This document shows positions 18,670-26,717 of a stretch of 64,000 nucleotides of DNA, in pieces. Position numbers and translations under genes: made by a program. The DNA lies in the NCBI RefSeq assembly GCF_036059255.1, contig NZ_CP107947.1, positions 7,068,001 to 7,132,000 on the forward strand, given 5' to 3'. Origin of the DNA: Micromonospora sp. NBC_00389 (GTDB lineage Bacteria; Actinomycetota; Actinomycetes; Mycobacteriales; Micromonosporaceae). Numbering within the stretch: position 1 is the stretch's first letter; the number at the start of each line of letters is the position of its first letter. A model generated the notes under the pieces. It saw only the letters and a program-made list of their open reading frames with translations, had not been told where the DNA came from and ran no database searches.

Positions 18670-20106
18670 TCAGCGCTTGAACTTGGCGACCGAGCTGTCC
18701 TTCTTGATCGCGTCGGCGCGCTTCTGGATCCGCTCCAGGTACGCGTCCGCGTTGATCCGGCCGAACATCAGCTCGTTGGTGGCGGTGCGCGCCTCCGTGT
18801 CGAGCTCCTTGTACCAGCCGTCGAAGTACAGGTTGAACACGTCCTGGCCGGCCGCCTTGAGCGCGGCCTGCGAGCTGGCCACACCGGGCGGGAAGGCGAA
18901 GCCCTCCGAGCCGGCGGTGACCACGGTCGGGGCCTTGACCACCTCGGTGAAGCCCTTCGCGCCCGCCTTGGAGAGCATCTGGCGCATGTACTCCAGGCCG
19001 CCCTTGGGGTTCGCGCTCTTCGCCGAGACGAAGTAGCCCTCGCCCGCGGTGGCCCGCAGCGCGGTGGCCGGCAGCTTGTCCGAGGCGGTCAGGCTCGGCA
19101 CCGGCATGAGCTGGTACTCGAAGCCGGACGGCGTGTCCTTCTTCTGCTCGCCCTCCAGCCAGTCACCGCTGGGGTACAGGCCCACCTTGTACTGGTTCTG
19201 CCGCAGCTGCACGTCGGTGTGCTTGAGCCCCTCGAAGCTCTTGTCGATGAACTTCGAGCCGACCTCGGCCCACGCCGTGGCCGCCTGCTTGACCGCGTCC
19301 TGCTTCCAGGCGCCGTCCTCCAGGTTGTCGATGTTCTTCAGCACCTCGACGCCGCCGATCTTCGCGGCCTGCGTGAGGATCACGTTCCACTGGTAGTAGG
19401 CCGCGTTCGCCCCGGCGTAGCCGTACGGGGTGATGCCCTTGGCCTTGATGGCGGTGAGCAGGGTGATGAACTCGTCCCAGGTCTTCGCCGGCGCCCAGCC
19501 GTTGTCCTTGAACAGCTTGCCGGAGTACCAGATACCGAAGACGGTGGAGACGTAGTACAGCACGTACGGCTTGCCGTTGAACGAGCCCGCCTCGATGGTG
19601 CCGGGCACCACGGTGTCGCGGACCTTCTTGGCCGGGTCGTCGACCGACGGGGCGTCCCACAGCTCGGTGAGGTCCTGCAGCTGACCGTCGGCGACCAGCG
19701 CGCCGAAGTCCATCAGCTTCTCGCCCGAGTTGTTCACGAACTCCGGCGGCTTTCCGGAGGCGAAGCGCGGCTGGAGGATGGTGGAGATCGCCTGGGTGGA
19801 CTGGTGCTTGATCTCCGCCTTGGGGAACGCCTTCTTGTACAGCGGCTCGTGCACGTCGGTGGCGTACTTCTCGCCGTAGCCGCCGTTGAAGATGACCACC
19901 TCGATCGGTGCGTCGTCCTTGACGCCGAGCGGGTTGGTGGCGCTCTTGGTGCCGCCGGCGACCTGCTCGTTCTCCTCGTCGCCGCCGCTGGTGGCGCAGG
20001 CGCTGAGCAGGCCGATGGCCGGAGTGGCAAGCATGCCCACGGCGGCGGCGCGACGCAGCACCGTGCGACGGTCGAGTGCGGCCGGGTGCTCGGGGGTAAT
20101 CGACAT
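18670..20106 (-). CDS. ngcE: NgcE-like N-acetylglucosamine/chitobiose-binding lipoprotein
   Basis: A 478-residue binding protein. LDRRTVLRRAAAVGMLA is a twin-arginine-like signal ending in the lipobox LLSAC, so the protein is probably exported folded and lipidated. The mature part (APIEVVIFNGGYGEKY onward) matches the NgcE family rather than general maltose-type binders. It lies 26 bases after the SIS gene within the RpiR operon and is followed by its two permeases. Specificity for GlcNAc or diacetylchitobiose is inferred from family and context. Confidence 0.85.
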   Translation of the reverse strand: MSITPEHPAALDRRTVLRRAAAVGMLATPAIGLLSACATSGGDEENEQVAGGTKSATNPLGVKDDAPIEVVIFNGGYGEKYATDVHEPLYKKAFPKAEIKHQSTQAISTILQPRFASGKPPEFVNNSGEKLMDFGALVADGQLQDLTELWDAPSVDDPAKKVRDTVVPGTIEAGSFNGKPYVLYYVSTVFGIWYSGKLFKDNGWAPAKTWDEFITLLTAIKAKGITPYGYAGANAAYYQWNVILTQAAKIGGVEVLKNIDNLEDGAWKQDAVKQAATAWAEVGSKFIDKSFEGLKHTDVQLRQNQYKVGLYPSGDWLEGEQKKDTPSGFEYQLMPVPSLTASDKLPATALRATAGEGYFVSAKSANPKGGLEYMRQMLSKAGAKGFTEVVKAPTVVTAGSEGFAFPPGVASSQAALKAAGQDVFNLYFDGWYKELDTEARTATNELMFGRINADAYLERIQKRADAIKKDSSVAKFKR

Positions 20107-20132
20107 CGTCGTCTCTCCTTGTGGAATTCGGG

Positions 20133-20882
20133 TCAGGCGGTACGCCGGAGACGTCCGGCGTACCGCGACTCGAGGGCGATGTTGTGCTCGTCCCCGCCGG
20201 GGACGTTGGCGGAGAGGTAGATAGGGGGCACCTCTCCGGCCTGGTGGAACCGTCGTACGACCTCCGCGGTCAGCAACTGCGCCAGCAGCGCCGTGGTGAC
20301 CGAGGAGACCGCACAGACCGCGCCGCCGCCCTCGAGCGGCAGCAGTGCATCGCCGTACGGCGCGCCGTTGTCCAGCACGACGTCGGCGAGGTCGGCGAGC
20401 CGTTGACCGGACGGGTGCCGCGGGGCGACCCGTGCGGTGTGCTCGACGGAGGTGACCGCGATCAACGGGTGACCGCGCTCGGTGACCAGCGCCGCCAGCT
20501 CGACCACCGAGCCGTTGATGCCGGATTGGGACGCCACCACGAACACGTCGTGCGGCTGCGGCGCCGCGAGCGCGTAGATCTGGTGGGCGATGGAGGGGTC
20601 GCGTTCCAGCTTGGGGTCGGCGAGGACGTCCCGCGGGGCGTCTCCGTGCACCACCAGGTCACGTACCGAGAGTCGGTTGGTGGGGACCAGCCCGCCGGCC
20701 CGGGCGACCAGTTCGGCGGCGAACGCCTCGGAGTGCCCGGCGCCGAACGCCTGGAGCACCCCGCCGGCGCGCAGGCTCTCGGCGATCAGGTCGGCGGCCC
20801 GGGTGATGCCGTCGGCCTCGGAGTCGAGCAGCCGGTCGAGCACCGGGCGGACCGCGTCCGCGTACCCCTGGGCGCTGATCAT
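20133..20882 (-). CDS. SIS-domain sugar-phosphate protein (UPF0309-like)
   Basis: A 249-residue SIS-domain protein. LQAFGAGHSEAFAAELVAR (about residues 43-61) is the phosphosugar-binding loop, and FVVASQSGINGSVVELA is the second SIS motif with its Ser cluster. UPF0309-type proteins are found beside amino-sugar transport and RpiR genes; isomerase, deaminase or etherase-like action on a phosphorylated amino sugar is plausible but unproven. It overlaps the regulator gene by 4 bases (ATGA) and precedes the binding protein. Confidence 0.82.
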   Translation of the reverse strand: MISAQGYADAVRPVLDRLLDSEADGITRAADLIAESLRAGGVLQAFGAGHSEAFAAELVARAGGLVPTNRLSVRDLVVHGDAPRDVLADPKLERDPSIAHQIYALAAPQPHDVFVVASQSGINGSVVELAALVTERGHPLIAVTSVEHTARVAPRHPSGQRLADLADVVLDNGAPYGDALLPLEGGGAVCAVSSVTTALLAQLLTAEVVRRFHQAGEVPPIYLSANVPGGDEHNIALESRYAGRLRRTA

Positions 20883-21841
20883 GAAACGGCTCCCTTCGCG
20901 GCCTTGTGCCCGTCGACGGCCTGCGCGGTGCGCCGGAAGGCCGCGTGCGCGCGGTCGTGGGTGCGCTGGGCGACGGCGATGTAGAGCAGGTCGAGCACGA
21001 CCAGCTGGGGGTGGCGGGCGGAGAGCGCGTCCGGCCGGAAGGTGGTCGCCTGGCTGGCGGTGAGCAGCACGATGTCGGCCAGCTCGGCCAACGGCGAACG
21101 GGGGAAGCCGGTCAGCGCGATGGTCGTGGCGCCCCGGCTGCCCGCCTCGGCGAGCATCTCGATGGTTTCCCGGGTCTGCCCGGTGTGCGAGATGCCCAGC
21201 GCCACGTCACCGGCGCGCAGCAGCGCGGCGCTGGCAAGCCCTTCGTGCACGTCGTTCCAGGCCCACGCGGCCACACCGATGCGGTGCAGGCTGAACTGCA
21301 TCTCCTCGCCGACCAGCGCGCTGCCGCTGGCACCGAAGATGTTCACCCGGCTGGCGCCGGCGATCGCCACCGCGGCCCGCTCCACCTCGGCGAGGTCGAG
21401 CAGCGTGGCGGTGTCGTGCATGGCTCGGGTGTCGGCGGCCATGATCTGGTCGAGCACCCGGGCCAGCGGGTCGCTCGGTTGGATCTCGCGTCCGATGTCG
21501 ATGGTCCACCCGGCCGAGCGCGCCCGCCCGGTCTCGGAGGCGATGCCCAGCCGCAGGTCGGCGTAGCCCTCGAAGCCCATCGCCCGGCAGAAGCGGGTGA
21601 TGGTCGCCGGGGAGGTGCCGCTGCGCTCGGCCAGCTCCACGATCGTGGATCGGGCGGCGGCCTCCGGATCGCTCAGCACGTGCTCGGCGACCCGACGCAG
21701 CGCGCCGGTCAGCTCACCGAGACCGTTGCGGACCCGGGCCAGCACCCCGTCGGAGGCCGACCCGAGCGCGCCCCGCCGGTCGAACGCGTCGGCGTCGACC
21801 ACCGCGGTCCCCGCGGCGGTGTCCACCTCGTGATCAACCAT
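20879..21841 (-). CDS. RpiR/MurR-family regulator of the amino-sugar operon
   Basis: A 320-residue regulator. The N-terminal RpiR helix-turn-helix is visible in IVELAERSGTSPATITRFCRAMG (about residues 65-87), and the C-terminal SIS sensor has VNIFGASGSALVGEEMQ and ALGISHTGQTRETIEML. The ATG has GGTGAGG upstream; a GTG four codons earlier would use that site as coding sequence. It is the first gene of rpiR-sis-ngcEFG and is divergent from the kinase gene, so a phosphorylated amino sugar made by that kinase is a likely effector. Confidence 0.9.
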   Translation of the reverse strand: MVDHEVDTAAGTAVVDADAFDRRGALGSASDGVLARVRNGLGELTGALRRVAEHVLSDPEAAARSTIVELAERSGTSPATITRFCRAMGFEGYADLRLGIASETGRARSAGWTIDIGREIQPSDPLARVLDQIMAADTRAMHDTATLLDLAEVERAAVAIAGASRVNIFGASGSALVGEEMQFSLHRIGVAAWAWNDVHEGLASAALLRAGDVALGISHTGQTRETIEMLAEAGSRGATTIALTGFPRSPLAELADIVLLTASQATTFRPDALSARHPQLVVLDLLYIAVAQRTHDRAHAAFRRTAQAVDGHKAAKGAVS

Positions 21842-21869
21842 GGGACGCCTCACCTTTCCGAAAAGACTG

Positions 21870-21916
21870 TTAACTGTTAGTGGTAAAATTTCTTACTGAA
21901 CGACCGTCTATGTCAA
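21870..21916. promoter_or_regulatory. Divergent control region with candidate RpiR operator
   Basis: An AT-rich island stands out from its surroundings. On the minus strand a perfect -35, TTGACA (at 21911-21916), points to the rpiR operon, with TAAGAAAT-like sequence at -10. Overlapping it is an extended dyad: GTT, seven bases, AAATTT, seven bases, AAC. RpiR-type regulators often bind AT-rich dyads. The whole 204-base gap separates the rpiR and kinase starts. Confidence 0.55.
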
Positions 21917-22045
21917 GACCGTGGGCGAAGTTTTCAAACTGTTACCTGGCGCACACCCTGCCGGGCCCGCCGGATCTTGCCCTCTGGGACGACGCCGACC
22001 AGCATGAACAGGCCGATCGCCGCCCAGCGCAAGGAGGCCGTGCCG

Positions 22046-23035
22046 ATGTCCGACACCGTCGTGGTCGGCCTGGACGTCGGCGGTACGTCCACCCGGGCGA
22101 CCGCCCTGACCCTGACCGGCGAACGCCTCGGCACCGGCCGCGCCGGCGGCGGCAACCCCACCAGTCACGGCGCCGACCAGGCCGCCGCCGAGTTGTTGAC
22201 CGCGCTCCGCGGCGCGCTCGCCGACGTCGACCCGACCCGGGTGGCGGCCGGCACCATCGGGCTGGCCGGGGCAGCCCGGCTGCTCGCCGATCCGGCCGGA
22301 CGAGCCGCCTTCGACCGGGCCTGGCACGACGCCGGCCTGCGCTGCCCGTACGCCGTGTACGGCGACGCCCTGGTCGCCTACGCCTCCGGCACCGCCGCCC
22401 CGGACGGCACGGTGCTCATCGCCGGCACCGGGGCGATCACCGCGCAGGTCCGCGACCTGCGACTGGACCGGGTCGCCGACGGCCACGGCTGGCTGCTCGG
22501 CGATGCCGGGTCCGGCTTCTGGCTCGGCCGTGAGTCGGTCCGCCGGCTGCTCGCCGACCTGGACGCCGGCCGCACCCCCGGCGCGCTGACCACGGCGGTC
22601 CTCACCGAACTGATGGGCAGCGCCGAAATCGCCCCCCGCCCCCGGGACACCGTGGACGCCACGATCCAGGCGGTGACCCGCCGGCCACCGGTCGAGCTGG
22701 CCCGCCTGGCGCCGCTGGTCGTCACCGCCGCCGCCGACGGCGAACCCGTCGCCACCGCGCTGGTCACCGAGGCCGCCGCGCACCTCGCCGAGAGCGTAAA
22801 CCGGATCCGCCCAGCCGGTGCGGTGACGCCGGTCGTGCTCGGCGGCGGGCTGCTCACCGGGGACACCCCGCTGGCGGCCGCCGTCCGAGCCGAGGTCGGC
22901 CGGCGCTGGCCGCAGGCCCCGCTGCGCACCGCCGGCGACGGGGCCGCCGCCGCAGCCTGGCTCGCCGCCCGCGAGCTACCCGAGCTCACCGACCCGGCCA
23001 CCCTGCACGCCCGACTCTTCCCCGCCACCCCCTGA
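22046..23035 (+). CDS. N-acetylglucosamine-type kinase (BadF/BcrA ATPase family)
   Basis: A 329-residue sugar kinase. DTVVVGLDVGGTSTRATAL (residues 3-21) is the phosphate-1 loop, VLIAGTGAITAQV the phosphate-2 region, and GWLLGDAGSGFWLG a family-specific block. PVVLGGGLLTGD forms the adenosine segment. The ATG has AAGGAGG eight bases upstream; the longer reading without that site is rejected. Divergence from the RpiR-SIS-NgcEFG operon implies that imported GlcNAc or a related sugar is phosphorylated here, giving the SIS-domain ligand. Confidence 0.88.
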   Translation: MSDTVVVGLDVGGTSTRATALTLTGERLGTGRAGGGNPTSHGADQAAAELLTALRGALADVDPTRVAAGTIGLAGAARLLADPAGRAAFDRAWHDAGLRCPYAVYGDALVAYASGTAAPDGTVLIAGTGAITAQVRDLRLDRVADGHGWLLGDAGSGFWLGRESVRRLLADLDAGRTPGALTTAVLTELMGSAEIAPRPRDTVDATIQAVTRRPPVELARLAPLVVTAAADGEPVATALVTEAAAHLAESVNRIRPAGAVTPVVLGGGLLTGDTPLAAAVRAEVGRRWPQAPLRTAGDGAAAAAWLAARELPELTDPATLHARLFPATP

Positions 23036-23082
23036 CCATCCACGGGCGGCCCGCCGCCGCACGGCGCGCGGCCGCCGCACGA

Positions 23083-23156
23083 TGATCGCGCTCGATCCAG
23101 GATGTAGTCCCCTCCCGCCACGAGGTGGGGACTCTTTCCAGGATCGAGCGCGATCA
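23083..23156. repeat. Palindromic intergenic element, copy 2
   Basis: Two 30-base arms (23083-23112 and 23127-23156) are complementary except for a handful of positions. The core again is CGATCCAGGATGTAGT with CCAGGATCGAGCG on the other arm. It lies between the convergent kinase gene and second importer operon, where it could end transcription in both directions. Confidence 0.85.
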
Positions 23157-23204
23157 AGGGCGCGAGGCGCGATGAGATCAGGATCGGTCAAGCGCTTGCC
23201 AGGG

Positions 23205-23223
23205 CCGGAGGGTGAGACTCCGG
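23205..23223 (-). terminator. Short hairpin after the second importer operon
   Basis: CCGGAG and CTCCGG pair over a 7-base loop, 18 bases past the stop codon of the minus-strand permease gene. It may act together with the neighbouring palindromic element. Confidence 0.4.
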
Positions 23224-23240
23224 GGTCGGCACCGGCCGTG

Positions 23241-24146
23241 TTACTTGAGCTGGCCTGCGGTCAGCCCGGCCTGCACCTGCCGCTGGAAGCCCACATACAC
23301 GGCGAGCACCGGCAGCACCGCGATGCTCAACCCGGCGAAGAGCCGGGCGTAGTCGCCGGCGTAGCCCTGGCTCACCGACAGGGCGAACAGCCCCTGGGCG
23401 AGCACCCACTTGGACTCGTCGCCCTGCATCAACACCTGCGGCAACAGGAACTGGTTCCAGTGGCTGAGGAAGTTGAAGATCGCCACGCTGATCAGTCCCG
23501 GACGCGCCATCGGCAGCATCACCCGGAAGAAGAGCCGGAAGTGACCGCACCCGTCGACCATCGCGGCCTCCGCCACCGAGGTCGGCAGGGTCCGGAAGAA
23601 CGCGGTCAGGAAGAAGACCGTGAACGGCAGCGAGTAGGCCGCGTACACCAGGATCAGCCCGGTCCAGGTGCCGAAGAGACCGGCGTTGCGGACCACGAAG
23701 AAGAGCGGCACCAGGGCGAGGAACACCGGAAACATCAGGCCGCCGACGAACAGGTAGTAGACGAACTGCCGGCCGCGGAACTCGTACCGGGCGAAGACGT
23801 ACGCGGCGGTGGCACCCATCAGCATGGTGAGGCTGACCGAGCCGGCCACCACCACCAGGCTGTTGAGGAAATACCGGCCGATGTGCGCGCCGGTCCAGGC
23901 TCGCACCCAGTTGTCCCAGTGCAGCGTCTCGGGCAGCCCCCACGGGTCGGCCAGGATCTCCCCGTTGGTCTTGAACGAGCTGATGAACATCCACAGCAGC
24001 GGCAGTACGGTGAGCAGGCCCCAGAGCAGCAGGAAGCCGTGCGAGAAGGCGTTGGCCACGCCGAACTCCCGGCGGACCGGGCGGTCCCGGCCAGCGCCTG
24101 GTGTCGGTGCGGTGGCGGCGGGGGCGGGCTTGTCCAGTGTGGTCAC
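23241..24146 (-). CDS. Second amino-sugar-type ABC permease, NgcG-like paralog
   Basis: A 301-residue MalG-type permease. The GTG start overlaps the upstream permease stop (GTGA). A longer in-frame reading runs back through the upstream gene in the wrong frame and is rejected. The coupling loop is VAEAAMVDGCGHFRLFFRV. It matches the 16.8 kb permease closely in every helix, so the two operons arose by duplication or were acquired as related sets. Confidence 0.9.
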   Translation of the reverse strand: MTTLDKPAPAATAPTPGAGRDRPVRREFGVANAFSHGFLLLWGLLTVLPLLWMFISSFKTNGEILADPWGLPETLHWDNWVRAWTGAHIGRYFLNSLVVVAGSVSLTMLMGATAAYVFARYEFRGRQFVYYLFVGGLMFPVFLALVPLFFVVRNAGLFGTWTGLILVYAAYSLPFTVFFLTAFFRTLPTSVAEAAMVDGCGHFRLFFRVMLPMARPGLISVAIFNFLSHWNQFLLPQVLMQGDESKWVLAQGLFALSVSQGYAGDYARLFAGLSIAVLPVLAVYVGFQRQVQAGLTAGQLK

Positions 24147-25051
24147 GAGTACTCGATCCGATCGCGCCGGCCGGCCCGCAGCGACAGCGCCGCCACCGAG
24201 AGGGTCAGGAAGAACATCACCACGCCGATCGCCGAGGCGTAGCCGAACTTGGTCTCGCTGCCGAAGGCGGTGTCGTACATCCGGACGCCGATCACGTCGG
24301 TGGAGAAGTTCGGCCCACCGTTGGTCATCAACTGCACGAGGATGAACCCGTCCAGGGCGAAGATGGCCAGGTACACCCAGGCGACCTGGACGGTGTCCCA
24401 GAGCAGCGGCAGGGTGACCCGGCGCAGCGTGGTGAAGCGGGACGCACCGTCGAGCAGCACCGCCTCGTAGATCTCCTTCGGCACGGCCGACATCGCGGCG
24501 CCGAACAGCACCACGTAGAAGCCGACGTTGCTCCACACCATCACCGCGAGCACGCACCAGAAGGCGGTCGCCGGATCGCCGAGCCAGGTCGGCGCGGACA
24601 GGCCGATCCCGTGCAGAGCGGCGGTGAGCAGCCCTTTGTTGGGGTGGTAGACCTCCTTCCAGAGCAGCGCGATGATCACCACGGAGAGCACCTGCGGGAA
24701 GAAGTAGACCGTGCGGTAGAGCGCGCCGCCGCGTACCCCGGTCACACCGGCGCGGCCCTTGCGTCCGCCCATGGCGAGCATGGTGGCGAAGAAGAGCCCG
24801 AGCACGATGGTCAGCACCGGCACCAGGGCCAGCAGGATCGCGTTGTTCTTCAGCGCGTTCCAGACGTAGTCGTCGTGCCACAGGGTCTTGAAGTTCGCCA
24901 GGCCGACGGAGTTGGCGTCGGGCGAGTAGCCGAGCCAGTCGGTGGTCGAGATCTGGAACGCCTGCAGGTACGGCGAGACCACGAAGACGACGTAGAGCAG
25001 GACCGGCGGCACCAGGAAGGTGACGATCAGCGGCCACTTGCCATGTCTCAC
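24143..25051 (-). CDS. Second amino-sugar-type ABC permease, NgcF-like paralog
   Basis: A 302-residue MalF-type permease starting VRHGKWPLIVTFLVPP, the same length as its paralog at 17.7 kb. Six helices are predicted, and the coupling loop reads YEAVLLDGASRFTTLRRVTL. The GTG start is chosen because it aligns with the paralog; the longer upstream extension covers the intergenic region and has no family match. It lies 62 bases after the binding-protein gene. Confidence 0.9.
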   Translation of the reverse strand: MRHGKWPLIVTFLVPPVLLYVVFVVSPYLQAFQISTTDWLGYSPDANSVGLANFKTLWHDDYVWNALKNNAILLALVPVLTIVLGLFFATMLAMGGRKGRAGVTGVRGGALYRTVYFFPQVLSVVIIALLWKEVYHPNKGLLTAALHGIGLSAPTWLGDPATAFWCVLAVMVWSNVGFYVVLFGAAMSAVPKEIYEAVLLDGASRFTTLRRVTLPLLWDTVQVAWVYLAIFALDGFILVQLMTNGGPNFSTDVIGVRMYDTAFGSETKFGYASAIGVVMFFLTLSVAALSLRAGRRDRIEYS

Positions 25052-25113
25052 AGTGAGGACCTTTCCCCGGAATACGGCCGGCGGGGGTGGGTCCACCCCC
25101 GCCGGCCGGGCTG

Positions 25114-26526
25114 TCAGGCCGCTCGCTTGTACTTCTTGATCGAGCTGTCCTGGGCGATCGAGTCGGCGCCCTTCTGGCACTGCTCGAGGAACTCCGCCGG
25201 GCCGATCCGGCCGCTGAAGAACTCGCCGCACGCGGCGTCGACGAGGTTGCGCTCCAGCTTGCGGTAGTAGTTGTTGTAGACCCAGTTGAAGCCGTTGGCG
25301 CCGGACGCGTCGAGCGCCTTGACCACGCTGGTCAGTCCGTACGGCAGCTCGACGCCCTCGGTGGCGCCGGCGACCACGGTGAGGCTGGCGACCTTCCGGG
25401 TGAAGTCCTGGGCGCCCTTCTTGGAGAGCATGGTCCGGAAGTACTCCAGGCCACCGGCGACGTTGCGGGCCTTGGCCGGCACCATGAACGGCTCACCGGC
25501 CGTACCCCGGATCGCCTCGAACGGCAGCTTGTCGCCGCTGCCCAGGCTCGGCGTCGGCGCGATGGTCATGTTGAACCCGGCCGGGGTGACGTCCTTCTGC
25601 TCGCTCTCCAGCCAGGAGCCACAGGAGATGAAGGCGGCCTTGCCCTGGCACCAGGCGGTCTGCGACTGCTTGTGGTCCAGGCCGGGCGAGCCCTCCAGGA
25701 TGAACTTGTCCTTGACGATCTGGTGCCACGCGTCGGCGGCGGTCTTCATCGAGTCGGACTTCCAGGCGTTCGGCTCCAGGTTGTCGATCGCCGTGGCCAC
25801 CGAGGGGCCGCCGAGCTTGATCGCGGTGGCGATCACCGGCCAGCTCATGTAGCGGGGGTGCAGGCCGGCGTACGTCCAGGGGGCGATACCGGCGGCCTTG
25901 ATCTGCTTGCAGAGCGCGATGTGCTCGTCCCAGGTCTTGGCGTACTCCCACTTACGCTCGGTGAGCAGCTTGTTGGAGTACCAGATGCCGTAGGCGGTGT
26001 AGGTGTAGTTCAACACCAGGAACTTGCCGTCGTACGAGCCGACCTCGACCGCGCCGGGCAGCAGGGTGTCCTTGACCGTCTTGCCGGGGACGTCGAGGCT
26101 CGGGGCGGCGAGCAACTCGCCGAGGTCGGCGATGGCGTTCTGGCTGACCAGGCCGTTGAAGTCGATCTGACCGGCGCCGGAGTTGTTGACCACGTCCGGC
26201 GGGGTGCCGTCGACGAAGCGCGGCTGGAGGGTCTTGCTGATCTCCTGGGTGGCGGAGTGCTTGACCTTCGCCTTCGGGTACTTCTCGGTGTACATGGCCT
26301 CGTGGGCCTTGGCGTACTCCTCGCCGAAACCACCGCCGAAGATCACCACCTCGAGCGGTGCGTCCTCCTTGACGCCGAGCGGGTTCTGCTCGCTCTTGGT
26401 GCCCTTGTAGGCAGCGTTGTCGTCCTTGTCACCGCCGCCGCTGGCGCAGCCGGCCAGCAGGGCGGCGGCGGGGGTGGCCAGCAGGCCGGCAGCGGCGCTG
26501 CGCTGCAGGATGTCACGCCTGTTCAT
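25114..26526 (-). CDS. Second NgcE-like sugar-binding lipoprotein
   Basis: A 470-residue binding protein. MNRRDILQRSAAAGLLATPA is a twin-arginine-like signal with lipobox LLAGC. The mature start EQNPLGVKEDAPLEVVIFGG aligns with the NgcE-like protein at 18.7 kb (NPLGVKDDAPIEVVIFNGG), and both end in an SSIKKYK/SSVAKFK-type tail. It heads a three-gene operon with no regulator, SIS protein or kinase of its own. Specificity is likely an amino sugar or chito-oligosaccharide that differs from the first system's ligand. Confidence 0.87.
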   Translation of the reverse strand: MNRRDILQRSAAAGLLATPAAALLAGCASGGGDKDDNAAYKGTKSEQNPLGVKEDAPLEVVIFGGGFGEEYAKAHEAMYTEKYPKAKVKHSATQEISKTLQPRFVDGTPPDVVNNSGAGQIDFNGLVSQNAIADLGELLAAPSLDVPGKTVKDTLLPGAVEVGSYDGKFLVLNYTYTAYGIWYSNKLLTERKWEYAKTWDEHIALCKQIKAAGIAPWTYAGLHPRYMSWPVIATAIKLGGPSVATAIDNLEPNAWKSDSMKTAADAWHQIVKDKFILEGSPGLDHKQSQTAWCQGKAAFISCGSWLESEQKDVTPAGFNMTIAPTPSLGSGDKLPFEAIRGTAGEPFMVPAKARNVAGGLEYFRTMLSKKGAQDFTRKVASLTVVAGATEGVELPYGLTSVVKALDASGANGFNWVYNNYYRKLERNLVDAACGEFFSGRIGPAEFLEQCQKGADSIAQDSSIKKYKRAA

Positions 26527-26602
26527 GGGTTCTCCTCGGGTCGGGTCGGGCGGTCGCCGGGTGAGTGGGGGAAGGCGTCCGTCTCGCGAGGCACGTTGAT
26601 TC

Positions 26603-26651
26603 TCTTCAGTTCACACGATGTTACTGAAGAATTTCTACGACAGCCGGGGCC
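26603..26651 (-). promoter_or_regulatory. Promoter and dyad upstream of the second importer operon
   Basis: On the minus strand TTGAAG and TAGAAA are 17 bases apart. Next to and overlapping the -10 box is the inverted repeat TCTTCAGT, 12 bases, ACTGAAGA. The reverse strand string GTAGAAATTCTTCAGTAAC resembles GTAAAATTTCTTACTGAAC in the rpiR control region (13 of 19 positions), which suggests a shared regulator. Confidence 0.5.
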
Positions 26652-26717
26652 CGACTTCAAGTCCTGACAGCGAACCGTTACACCACCGGCCGGTGCCGGG
26701 GCGCATAGCCTGAGGCG

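Noticed and set aside
24147..25037. N-terminal extension of the 23.2 kb permease back through the upstream permease
   Set aside because: The extension lies in a different frame of the upstream permease gene and has no permease features; the GTGA overlap and paralog length fix the start.
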